From contig JBILOU010000003.1 of the NCBI GenBank assembly GCA_044374295.1, positions 1-64,000 on the forward strand: a DNA stretch of 64,000 nt, written 5' to 3'. The number at the start of each line of letters is the position of its first letter. Position 1 is the stretch's first letter. Of this stretch, positions 48,371 to 57,600 are shown piece by piece. The notes under the pieces were generated by a model, which was not told the origin of the DNA, searched no databases, and saw only the letters and a list, made by a program, of their open reading frames with translations. The DNA is from CAIZGX01 sp044374295. Its GTDB lineage: Bacteria; Bacteroidota; Bacteroidia; Flavobacteriales_D; Sanyastnellaceae. The position numbers and the translations under genes are program-made.

Positions 48371-49786
48371 TTAACGTCTTTTCAGCCAAAGCTCTGGATT
48401 CTGCGGCACCCATCCGGCTTCTGAAACTTTTCCCAATTCAAAATGAAGGACGTAACCTTCACCGTTATGAGCTACGGTTCCTATCTTGTCTTTGGTGTTG
48501 ACTTTCGTTCCCACTGAAACATAGACGTTTTGCAATCCGCTGTACACCGTTTTGTACGCGCCGTGTGTGACAATCACGTTCATTCCAGCACCTTGAATAT
48601 TGAAGACACTGGTTACTGTTCCGTTGAACACCGTGAATATTTCTGCATTTGCTGAAGTAATGAAATCCACGCCTTTGTTGTTCACCTCAATACCCGCAAT
48701 GCTTTCATGCGCATGCCTACCGAACTTAGATCCGACAGCTCCTGACGCAACAGGCCAAGGCAAACTTCCTTTATTCTGTTCGAATACTGTATTTGCGAGA
48801 ACAACCTCCGGTGCACTTTCCATTTTCGGAGTTGCATTTACGACTGGTTTCGGCGGTGTAACCACCGCGACAGGTGTATTGGTCTTAACAGGTGCTGTTG
48901 TTCCCGAGGCGTTGGCAGATGCATTGTTCGAAGCCGTTGCATTCGCTGCAGCTCTTCGTTGATCTTCCTTCCTCTTCTCTTCCGCAAGCCTCGCTTTCTC
49001 TGCTTCCTGCTTGCGAATACGTTCGTTCTCTGCAGCGATTTCCTGACGAACAATTTCTTCAATCTTATTGGTTAACTGCCTTCTCTCAACTTCCTTTTGA
49101 CGCTGAATTTCACGTAATTTCCCTTCTTCCGATTTAAGGAATTCCAACTTCTTCTGTTGTTCTAATTTGTTCAACGCAATCTCGTTTCGTTCACTTTGTT
49201 CATCGCTCGAAAGGGCCAACTTGGTCTGTTTGTTTCCTTCCAACATAGAAATATTTTCGGCTATCTCTAACTGAGCATCTTTCATTTGTTGAGCATGAAA
49301 TTTCCTGTTCTCAGCGTATTGCTTCAAAAGCTGAACACGCTTTACCGCCTGGAAGAAATCTGATGAAGAAAGAATGAATGCTATTTTCGAATAGGATGAA
49401 CGCTGCTTGTAGCTGTTGTAAATCATCTTCGCGTATTCAGCTTTTAAATCTTGAATGCTCGCTTCAAGATCAACCACGCGACCCTCACCATTCTTAATTT
49501 CACCATCAATGGTTCCTACTTCTGAATTGATGGATTGGATTAATTCTTCACGCAAACGAATTTGCTCATTCAACAACGAGAGTTCTGCTGAAGCGCTGCG
49601 CTGATCAGCCTGATATTCCTTGATGAGTTGCTTCGTTCTAGCTATTTCATTATTCAATTCGCTTCTACGAGAAGTAAGCTCTGCTTTCTTGGTTTGAGCA
49701 AATACCCATTGAAAGGTCATTCCTGAACAAACAAGAATAAGCACAAGAAGCGCGTAAGAAACATGTGATTTATTCAGCCCTTTCAT
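48371..49786 (-). CDS. EnvC-like murein hydrolase activator with degenerate LytM domain
   Basis: 471 residues: an N-terminal signal or anchor helix (LLVLILVCSGMTFQWVFAQ), two long coiled-coil segments (about 32-110 and 150-275, Glu/Gln/Lys rich), a low-complexity Ala/Thr/Pro linker, and a C-terminal M23/LytM domain. In active M23 enzymes zinc is held by H-x-G-x-D and H-x-H; here these read NKGVD and VLHFEL, so the first ligand and one His are missing. E. coli EnvC also lacks zinc and activates amidases, so a regulatory role in cell separation is inferred. It lies 2 nt after the DUF4292 gene. Confidence 0.87.
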   Translation of the reverse strand: MKGLNKSHVSYALLVLILVCSGMTFQWVFAQTKKAELTSRRSELNNEIARTKQLIKEYQADQRSASAELSLLNEQIRLREELIQSINSEVGTIDGEIKNGEGRVVDLEASIQDLKAEYAKMIYNSYKQRSSYSKIAFILSSSDFFQAVKRVQLLKQYAENRKFHAQQMKDAQLEIAENISMLEGNKQTKLALSSDEQSERNEIALNKLEQQKKLEFLKSEEGKLREIQRQKEVERRQLTNKIEEIVRQEIAAENERIRKQEAEKARLAEEKRKEDQRRAAANATASNNASANASGTTAPVKTNTPVAVVTPPKPVVNATPKMESAPEVVLANTVFEQNKGSLPWPVASGAVGSKFGRHAHESIAGIEVNNKGVDFITSANAEIFTVFNGTVTSVFNIQGAGMNVIVTHGAYKTVYSGLQNVYVSVGTKVNTKDKIGTVAHNGEGYVLHFELGKVSEAGWVPQNPELWLKRR

Positions 49787-49788
49787 TC

Positions 49789-50658
49789 CTATTTCCTTTT
49801 GATTGGATAGTCCTTATCGTAGTCGAACGAAAAATCGTAATGATTCTGTGTGTTCAATCGAACAATTTTAAAATCGAGTACTGTCTTTCCTTTTACATCA
49901 TCGATTTGAATGTTGCATTTATGAGGGTAATGCGAAGGATCTTCTTCATCGAATTCAGAATAGTTAATCTGCACCATTCTCTTCGTGCGTATATCGGTCA
50001 ACTCACATTTCACCACTTTATACAAATCCGATTCAATCCAGAATTTGGATGAAATCCAATCGTTATCTTCCAACCTCTTGGGAACTCTTCTCCCATCGCG
50101 ATTTGTCAATGAATCTTGATCCTCAGATGCTCTTCGGACCCGTCGAGACAAACGAGATACGAGCGTGTAATATTCAACGTCGAGCTTCTCAATTCCACTT
50201 TTCATGCGTCCTTCCTCGCGACTTAAGCCAATTGGATTTCCGATTAATAAATCTTGAAGCGTAGATAGATCCAAGTCAATCTTGGCTAGTTCTGTCAACT
50301 GATTCACAGAGCCCAAGAAAACATACTTATCTCCAGGAATGTCAGAAACCATTTTCAAACTATCCTTATCAACCAAAAGTCGCAACACCTCAATACCCAA
50401 TGCCGGACTCACGCTTACAGATACTGCGCTGTCCTTACGCATGCGAACAGTGGCCTTGAATCCTTGCTGCTCTTCTCCGCTTGTAAACTCAGCGTCGAGC
50501 TTCATTCCCAACCAATCAAATTCGAATTTATTCTTCTCGATATTTCTAGTCAAAAAAGCTTGCGTTCTTTCCTTCAGCGGTTCTTGTGTAACAACAACCT
50601 CTTTGCTTTTGCAGGCGAAGAGAAATGGGATAAGGAGTATGATGAGATACTTATTCAA
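49789..50658 (-). CDS. DUF4292 family lipoprotein
   Basis: 289 residues with a lipoprotein signal (YLIILLIPFLFACKSKE, Cys16). The mature protein has LolA/LolB-like character: repeated beta strands such as LDAEFTSGEEQQGFKATVRMRKDSAVSVSVSPALGIEVLRLLVDKDSLKM (short parts: FKATVRMRKDSAVSVSVSP; EVLRLLVDKDSL). That is the DUF4292 pattern. It may bind lipid or lipoprotein acyl chains at the outer membrane; that is inference. It overlaps the TPR gene by 8 nt and abuts the EnvC-like gene, a neighbourhood I recall as common in Flavobacteriia. Confidence 0.85.
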   Translation of the reverse strand: MNKYLIILLIPFLFACKSKEVVVTQEPLKERTQAFLTRNIEKNKFEFDWLGMKLDAEFTSGEEQQGFKATVRMRKDSAVSVSVSPALGIEVLRLLVDKDSLKMVSDIPGDKYVFLGSVNQLTELAKIDLDLSTLQDLLIGNPIGLSREEGRMKSGIEKLDVEYYTLVSRLSRRVRRASEDQDSLTNRDGRRVPKRLEDNDWISSKFWIESDLYKVVKCELTDIRTKRMVQINYSEFDEEDPSHYPHKCNIQIDDVKGKTVLDFKIVRLNTQNHYDFSFDYDKDYPIKRK

Positions 50659-52348
50659 TGAATTTCTTTTGGTTAATTTTTTCTTTCAATTTCGAATGAG
50701 CTGGATTCAAAGTCAAGGCTTTGTTCCAGCATTCTAGCGCTTTCGCTTCGTTGCCTAACATGAAATAGGTATCGCCCAAATGTTCCCAAATCTCTTGATC
50801 TGTTTTCAGTATTCCTGCAGCAATTTCGAATTGCACCAACGCATTCTGATATTGTTTCTTTTGAAACAATACAAAACCAAATGTGTCTAAATAAATAGCG
50901 TTATTGGGTTGCATAGAAACGGCATATTGAATAATACCCAAGGCCTTATCCAACTGCACTTTTTTCAAAGCGAGATAATACGCGTAATTGTTAAGCCCTG
51001 TAGCATTATCTGGATTTTGAATCAACGCCTGTTCAAACGACTTCTGGCATTCTGTCCAATTGTCTGTCTTGAAGTAAACACTTCCCAACGAAGAATAAAA
51101 CTGAGAAAGAAGTTCTGGATTCTCAATTACCAAATCTCTTCCCGTCAAGAGCAATTCCAAAGACTTCGTGTAATCTTGTAATTTGAGATAACCCAAACCA
51201 CCATAGTAATACACTTCAGCATCGGTAGGATAAAGCTCCAATGCTTCATTTGCATATTTCACTAATTCATTCCACTTACGCTGTGCCTTTTGGTTCTCTA
51301 GTAAGAACTGCCACACCAACAAATCACTTTTGCTTAAGTCAATGGCCAGCTTTAACATTTCTTCTTGACGAACAAAATTATTTTGATGATTCGCAACAAA
51401 AGACAATTGAACCAAGCACTGATATTCCGATTTAAACTGATTGAACGTAAGGTCGAAAATTTCCCAAAGAGGCTTTAAGAATTTTTCGTCCTGCGCTGCA
51501 CGTTCTTCATACTTTTTTAGAATATCCACTGCATCGTACCAGGCCAAATCTCCTGATTTGATTGATTTTTTCAGAACCTCATAGCTCTTTGCATCCTGAC
51601 CCGAATTGGCCAACTCACCACTTTCTTCTAGAAGTAATTTTCCATTGTTAGGAATAACTTCCTTCATGTGCTTCAGCCATTTTGAAGCTTCGTCACTCAT
51701 CTTATTCTCACGATAAAAATCTAGCAAATAGAAATAATACGCATCTTCTACTTTGTTCTTACTCTCGAAATCTTCTAAGACCTTTCCCGCTTCTTTCAAC
51801 TTGCCTTGCGCACTTAAAAGATCAAAACGCTTGCGGGCCACATCCTCGTCCTCCCCTTGAATAGCCGCGATTTGAGCGAGCACACTAGCAGCTTGATTCA
51901 TATCGTAGTTGCCAATAACATTGAGATACTCATTCAAAACCGGCACCGGATTCGAGCTGTATTTCACGGCTAAATCGAAATGCTTGATTCCTTCTTTGAT
52001 GTCACCTGAATAAATTTCATAGTATCCTAAATCCTTCAAATACCAAGAATTCGTAGGTTCCATCTCCACTGCGCGTTCGATGTGCTCTTTTCCCATTTTT
52101 TCAAACTTGGGAAGCTGTGAACACAATTTTGAAATTTCATAATGCGCAGCACTCACCTCTTCGTATTTCAATGCGGTGTTGAAGTAGTTGATTGCAATCT
52201 CAAAATTGCCTCCCATCTTCGCTTTTTCCCCTTGATAAAAATACTGCTGAAACTTCGCGTGATTTTCGTCTGTAACTGTAGTCGGTTTTGTTTTACCGCA
52301 TGAAGCGAGAACAACCAAAGAGAAAAAAAGAAGAATTTTGTTAGTCAT
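50651..52348 (-). CDS. TPR-repeat lipoprotein
   Basis: 565 residues with a lipoprotein signal (ILLFFSLVVLASCGK, lipobox LASC). The mature part is a long array of tetratricopeptide helices, for example FEIAINYFNTALKYEEVSAAHYEISKL and the C-terminal NWTECQKSFEQALIQNPDNATGLNNYAYYLAL (short parts: CQKSFEQALIQNPDNATGL; NEAKALECWNKALTLNPAH). Probably a periplasmic or outer-membrane scaffold. I start at ATG 52348-52346, where the signal peptide begins; the longer reading uses TTG inside the preceding gene. It overlaps both neighbours by 8 nt, so it is in one operon with the nucleotidyltransferase and DUF4292 genes. Confidence 0.87.
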   Translation of the reverse strand: MTNKILLFFSLVVLASCGKTKPTTVTDENHAKFQQYFYQGEKAKMGGNFEIAINYFNTALKYEEVSAAHYEISKLCSQLPKFEKMGKEHIERAVEMEPTNSWYLKDLGYYEIYSGDIKEGIKHFDLAVKYSSNPVPVLNEYLNVIGNYDMNQAASVLAQIAAIQGEDEDVARKRFDLLSAQGKLKEAGKVLEDFESKNKVEDAYYFYLLDFYRENKMSDEASKWLKHMKEVIPNNGKLLLEESGELANSGQDAKSYEVLKKSIKSGDLAWYDAVDILKKYEERAAQDEKFLKPLWEIFDLTFNQFKSEYQCLVQLSFVANHQNNFVRQEEMLKLAIDLSKSDLLVWQFLLENQKAQRKWNELVKYANEALELYPTDAEVYYYGGLGYLKLQDYTKSLELLLTGRDLVIENPELLSQFYSSLGSVYFKTDNWTECQKSFEQALIQNPDNATGLNNYAYYLALKKVQLDKALGIIQYAVSMQPNNAIYLDTFGFVLFQKKQYQNALVQFEIAAGILKTDQEIWEHLGDTYFMLGNEAKALECWNKALTLNPAHSKLKEKINQKKFIE

Positions 52349-53342
52349 TGTTTTGAATGGAATTGTAAGAACCCAAATCAAGCACTCCCTTCACTCCTTT
52401 GACTTGACAATACTCATCGACCAATGAATTTTTAAGCTGACAGTTCTCCACTTTTGAATTGGATTCAATAGACGTGTTTTCAAGAGTTGAATTCGCAATG
52501 GAAACATTGCTCGCAATGCTAACGTTAGGACCAACCGTTGAATTGTTAAGGACTACATTATTCCCGAAGTAACAAGGTTCAATAATTTTCGAATCACCTT
52601 CCAACTTCACGTTGTGATTTTGAGGAAGTCTTGAAACTACAGAAGCCATCGTTTCCACTACTGCAGCCTTATTTCCGCAATCCATCCACTCGTTCACTTC
52701 ACCCGGAACAAACTTAGCTCCTTGCTTCATCATGTTGCGCATGGCGTCTGGCAATTGGTATTCGCCTCCGTTCATGATGTTGTTGTCTAGCAAATATCTA
52801 AGTTCACGTTTCAACCATTCGCCGTCTTTGAAATAATAAATTCCAATCATAGCTAAATCTGAAACGAACTCTTGTGGTTTTTCTTGGAAGGAAACAATGG
52901 TGCCTTCAGCATTCAATTCAACCACACCAAACTGGCGAGGGTCTTCAATTTTCTTCACCCACAAAACGCCGTCTGCGTTTGGATCTAATTTGAAGTCGGC
53001 ACGAAAAAGTGTATCTGCGAAAGCCACAGTAACGGGACCTTGCAGCGCAGACTCTGCGCAGAGAATCGCGTGTGCTGTTCCCAATGCTTCGTCTTGGTAA
53101 TGTATGGTTCCTTTAGCGCCTAGCTGTTCTGCTAACGCAATAAGATTATTCTCAACTTCCTTTCCGAATCGACCGATAATGAAAGCAATCTCTTCAACTT
53201 TTTCGGTTTGAATAGAAACAATATCCTCTACCAATCGCTGAACAATAGGCTTCTCTGCAATGCGCACGAGGGGTTTCGGGGTTACGAGGGTATGCGGGCG
53301 CAAGCGCTTTCCCATACCTGCCATTGGAATAACTATTCTCAT
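52341..53342 (-). CDS. Sugar-phosphate nucleotidyltransferase
   Basis: 333 residues. The N-terminal nucleotidyltransferase domain has MRIVIPMAGMGKRLRPHTLVTPKPLVRIAEKPIVQ (short: IPMAGMGKRLRPHT; PKPLVRIAEKPIV), the G-x-G-x-R-x-x-P-x-T and PK motifs, and VAFADTLFRADF for the metal Asp. The C-terminus is a left-handed beta-helix-like repeat (NNVVLNNSTVGPNVSIASNV). It resembles glucose-1-phosphate thymidylyl- or uridylyl-transferases; the nucleotide and sugar cannot be decided. It heads the nucleotidyltransferase-TPR-DUF4292-EnvC operon, just after the dut terminator. Confidence 0.9.
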   Translation of the reverse strand: MRIVIPMAGMGKRLRPHTLVTPKPLVRIAEKPIVQRLVEDIVSIQTEKVEEIAFIIGRFGKEVENNLIALAEQLGAKGTIHYQDEALGTAHAILCAESALQGPVTVAFADTLFRADFKLDPNADGVLWVKKIEDPRQFGVVELNAEGTIVSFQEKPQEFVSDLAMIGIYYFKDGEWLKRELRYLLDNNIMNGGEYQLPDAMRNMMKQGAKFVPGEVNEWMDCGNKAAVVETMASVVSRLPQNHNVKLEGDSKIIEPCYFGNNVVLNNSTVGPNVSIASNVSIANSTLENTSIESNSKVENCQLKNSLVDEYCQVKGVKGVLDLGSYNSIQNND

Positions 53343-53372
53343 TTCTGCTTAATTTTTTTCTTACAAAAGAAA

Positions 53373-53400
53373 GCAAAAAGGCCGAAGTCTTTTCGGCCTT
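53373..53400 (-). terminator. Terminator after dut
   Basis: AAGGCCGAA (53378-53386), loop GTCTT, TTCGGCCTT (53392-53400). On the minus strand the stem is followed by TTTTTGC. It lies 34 nt past the dut stop and 31 nt before the nucleotidyltransferase start. Confidence 0.88.
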
Positions 53401-53434
53401 CCAATGAAGTAATGAACATTTGAAATTGAATGAA

Positions 53435-53869
53435 TTATTTCACGCCTGTGCTGCCGAATCCGCCTGCACCTCTTTCACTTTCCGAAAGCGAATCTTGCTC
53501 TACCCATTCTACTTGTTCGTGCTTGGCTACAACCATTTGCGCAATGCGCTCGCCAGGCTCAATAGAGAAAGGTTCATTCGACAAATTGACCAATAAAACT
53601 TTGATTTCTCCGCGGTAATCGGCATCAATTGTTCCAGGCGTATTCAACACCGTAATTCCGTTCTTGAATGCAAGGCCACTTCGCGGACGAATTTGCGCTT
53701 CAACACCAACAGGCAATTCCATGAACAATCCGGTTGGAACCAAAACTCTTTCGAGTGATTTCAATTCAATGAATTCTTCAATATTTGCGCGAAGATCTAA
53801 TCCCGCTGCATGCGCCGTAGCGTAGGCTGGAGCTGGATACTTCGATTTATTTATTAAGGCAACTTTCAT
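53435..53869 (-). CDS. dut: dUTP diphosphatase (dUTPase)
   Basis: Hydrolyses dUTP to dUMP, limiting uracil in DNA and supplying dTMP synthesis. 144 residues, trimeric type. The five motifs are visible: AGLDLRA, PRSGLAFKNGI, NTPGTIDADYRGEI (catalytic Asp), ERIAQMVV and the Gly-rich C-terminal ERGAGGFGSTG. Start ATG 53869 overlaps the enoyl-CoA hydratase stop as TAATG; a longer frame upstream would lie inside that gene. A strong terminator follows. Confidence 0.97.
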   Translation of the reverse strand: MKVALINKSKYPAPAYATAHAAGLDLRANIEEFIELKSLERVLVPTGLFMELPVGVEAQIRPRSGLAFKNGITVLNTPGTIDADYRGEIKVLLVNLSNEPFSIEPGERIAQMVVAKHEQVEWVEQDSLSESERGAGGFGSTGVK

Positions 53870-54651
53870 TATTTTCCTGTGAAAGTTGGTTTGCGTTTTT
53901 CCATGAAAGCAGTTGTTCCTTCTTTGAAATCTTCGGTTCCGAAACACTTTCCGAACTCTTCCGCTTCGGCTTTCAATCCGACTGCTTCGCTATCAAATCC
54001 GGCTTGCACTGCGCGTAAAGCACTTGAGATGGCCGATGGTGAAAGCTTTTCAATCTTATTAGCCAAATCTGTCGTGAACTGCATCAATGCTTCCAATTCC
54101 ACAACGTGATTCACCAATCCCCATTGCAAAGCGTCTGCTGCTGATAGTCTTCCTGCGGTAACGATTAACTCGGTTGCTTTTCCTCTTCCAACCAATCGTG
54201 GCAAACGCTGTGTTCCGCCGTATCCGGGAATGACACCCAAAGAAACTTCAGGCAATCCCATGACTGCATTCGAAGAGGCCACACGCATGTGACAGCTCAT
54301 GGCCAATTCTAAACCACCTCCGAATGCATATCCGTTTACGGCAGCAATTACGGGAGTGTTCAAACGCTCTACGAAATTGAATAATTGTTCATGTCCCAAC
54401 AACGAAAGTTCCTTTCCTTGTTCAACAGAAAAACTTGCGAATTCCTTAATGTCTGCACCCGCTACGAAAGCTTTCTCTCCTGCGCCAGTTAACACAATTG
54501 CGCGAACGTTTTCATCTGCTTCAGCATCTGCAAAAGCGGTATGAAGTTCTTCAATGGTTGCCTTATTCAAAGCATTCATTTGATCGGGTCTGTTAATGGT
54601 AATGATGCGCGTTGCACCAATGTTTTCAAGAAGTAAAAATTGAAATGACAT
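53869..54651 (-). CDS. Enoyl-CoA hydratase/isomerase family protein
   Basis: Crotonase-fold enzyme of 260 residues. The CoA-binding start is NRPDQMNALNKATIEELHTAF; the oxyanion hole is GADIKEFA and AFGGGLELAMSCHMRVAS; the two catalytic glutamates of hydratases are in GGGLELA and PEVSLGVIPGYGGTQRLPRLVG, both present. So hydratase activity, as in butyrate or fatty acid oxidation, is likely. ATG 54651 is chosen; codons upstream would extend it into the adhesin gene. A TAAATTCG box at 54667-54674 is 15 nt upstream. It is coupled to dut by TAATG. Confidence 0.92.
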   Translation of the reverse strand: MSFQFLLLENIGATRIITINRPDQMNALNKATIEELHTAFADAEADENVRAIVLTGAGEKAFVAGADIKEFASFSVEQGKELSLLGHEQLFNFVERLNTPVIAAVNGYAFGGGLELAMSCHMRVASSNAVMGLPEVSLGVIPGYGGTQRLPRLVGRGKATELIVTAGRLSAADALQWGLVNHVVELEALMQFTTDLANKIEKLSPSAISSALRAVQAGFDSEAVGLKAEAEEFGKCFGTEDFKEGTTAFMEKRKPTFTGK

Positions 54652-54666
54652 GGTAAATTGTTTCCG

Positions 54667-54674
54667 CGAATTTA
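54667..54674 (-). promoter_or_regulatory. -7-like box TAAATTCG for the enoyl-CoA hydratase gene
   Basis: Matches TAnnTTYG on the minus strand, 15 nt before ATG 54651, in the 35-nt gap after the giant adhesin gene. The same TAAATTCG occurs 16 nt before rocD. Confidence 0.5.
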
Positions 54675-54686
54675 TTCCAAAAGCCA

Positions 54687-57600
54687 CTAACGAATCACAG
54701 TTACGTGTCCAATTAATTGTTGTCTGCTTTCCAACGAGTCGAAAATTAACTTCCATGTATAGACATCGTTCGGAACAAAATACCCTTTGTATCCCGCTAA
54801 CCACGGCTCATTCGGATCTCTCGTTTCGAAAATCATGATTCCCCAACGATCGAAAATTTGAAGATGGAATCCAGTTAAATTTTCGCCAACAACCAAGAAT
54901 ACATCGTTCAACCCATCACCGTTCGGAGTTACAGTATTTGGGACATAAACAGGGAAATAAGGCCGAACATAAACCGAATCTATTCCCACACATCCAGTGT
55001 TGTTTATTGTTGACAGATAATACCAGGTGGGCTCTGATGGGATTGCTTCAGGATAAGCGCAGTCTGTGCAAGACAAGCCTGTGGAAGGAGACCAGTTAAA
55101 ATTCAATCCGAATGTATTTCCGAATAACGTTGTACTTCCAGGATAATCGAAGTATTGATCCGGACCGGCATCAACTTCTGGTAATTGAAGAATATTCATG
55201 TACAATGAATCAGTATCTGCACATCCGTTCACGTCTGTTCCAACTACAGTGATCCATTGCGAAAACGGCGCATTTGCTAACGTTGAACTAGAAGATGCAT
55301 CAACAACACTGCTGTATGGAAGCCACGAATAAAAATCGGCACCAAAAGCTTCAATCGGATAGTACTCGCCCAGGCAAACAGTTCCGCCTTCGGATGCTAC
55401 TACATTCAATTCAATGACATTGATTGACACTTCGGAATTCCCTGCTCCGCAAGAATTAGTAATAGCAACGTTGTAGGTTATTGAATTACTTGGTGAAGCA
55501 GTCGGATTCTGAATTGTGGTTGAATTCAATCCAGCGGAGGGAGACCAGGAATAGGTGAGTCCTTCTTCCGATTGCAAAACAACGCTTTCTCCCAAACACA
55601 AATCTATGATTGGATAAGTCACACCTCCGGGAACAGTTTGTTCAACAAAAACAAAACAGCTATCGGTGGCGATGCATCCTTCGGGAGTTGTAATCGTAAC
55701 GAAAAATTGCTCATCTACTGTTGGAGTTGCTACTGTGGCAGCAGTATTCAATGAACTTAATGAAGGACTTGCCTGCCATGAATAGCTTGTACCACCCGAT
55801 GCCGTTAGCGGCTGTGAATCGCCAATGCAAATGGTGTGATCTGGGCCTGCTTCAGCAATTGGAATAATAACATTAACATAAACCCCAACCGTATCACTTC
55901 CACACGCATTGAAATCAGAAACGTAATAGGTTGTCGAATTCGAAGGTGTTGCTACTGCTGAGCTTCCAATAACGTTGGAAAGCGTGGCGTCATTCAACCA
56001 GAATAAATTTGCAGAACCGGTCGCATTCAAGGACACAGACTCTCCCACACAAAGCGGATTTATCGGAGCGATAGTTGGAGGAACGAATTCAATGATTTGA
56101 AGATTAACAGTTGCGGTATCGGATAGATAGCAGTCGTTCATGTCGGAAGCAATCATAGAAACCGTTATGTTTCCAACAGTATTGAAAACGTGACTGGGCT
56201 GAAAGGCTGTGCTGGTTTGTCCATCTCCGAAATTCCAAATAAAATCAGAAGCATTCTGCGTTTCATTGGTGAATTGCGCAGGGGTTCCAACACAAATTTG
56301 TGAAGGCCCTTGCACATTGGCTATTGCTTCAAGTTGCCCGAGATCGAAACGAAAAACAGCGAGGTTACAGCCGAAGCTGTTGTTGGTGGAGGACCACGCT
56401 CCAGACGTTGTTGGAAAATCATCGTTGTTCTGACATCCCGCGCAGACTGCTTGATAAACAGATCCGCTCTTATCAAAACGTGACGTTCCTCCATCTACGT
56501 GCTCCGCACTTGAACTACCTCCGAGGTAAGAACCGTAAACGAGTTGCGTAGCATCTGCATTCAAAACAGCTAAATAGAAATCGCTTCCATCGGTGGTAGA
56601 TTGAAATGCATCTGCGGTAATGGGTAAGTTATTTGTTGTGCTGTTGTAGGCAAGACATGTCAATGCGGGACACGTTAATGAATTGATATGTCCACCCCAA
56701 CCGCTGAAATAAATCTGGTTGCAATCGCTTACTAAAAAAGCAGTAGGGGAAATATCAATCTCACCGCTGCCTGTTCCAATGGTGGTGTTCCAGTTGAGTG
56801 TGCTTAAAGTTGAATTGTATTTGCGAATGAATTGTCCACTGTTTGGTTGTCCGTATAATCCAGGTGTGATGCTCATGCTCCCTTTTGTTTGTCCCAAACA
56901 ATAAATGTTATCATTCAAATCTGTTTGAAGGAAATACACCTGATCGTACTCTCCAGTTCCGACGAACGTTCCCGATGTTACATTGAAATTTACAGGGTCA
57001 ATTTTTAGAATGAATCCGTCTGTTGCCCCGTTCCAATTCGAATCTTCTCCGCCTGAACAGAAAGGGAAATTTTGACTCTTGGTTCCTCCGGCAACGAGAA
57101 TGGAACCGTCGTTCGCGAACTCTAACGAATAGATGGCATCGGCCGCAGATCCACCAATGTATGTAGACCACAACAACATGCTTAAGCTCGGATTAAACTT
57201 CGCAATGTAACCGTCGCTATCTCCTCCTCCGTAATTCGTTTGAATGGACCCTCCGGCTAAATCAGCATTACCTCGTACACAAGAACCAATGAAAATATTG
57301 TTGTTCGCGTCGACATTCACCACACCTCGAAATGCATCACCGTAATTGTAAAACAATTCATTGGCATAGTTCAATCCATCGTTTGACGCGTCCCCTAAAA
57401 AAGTTGACCCCGCTAAAGTTCCGCTCGCATTGAATTTCGAAATGAAAAAATCACATCCATCTGGATGTCCACTTGTAAAAAACGTAGTCATCATTAATGG
57501 AGCTCCACCGCTGAATAAGGGTTGGAAAGTTCCCAAAGTTGCAGGGAAGTCGCTACTTCCAGTTACACCAAAAACGATAATGCGATCAAGGTTATCTACC

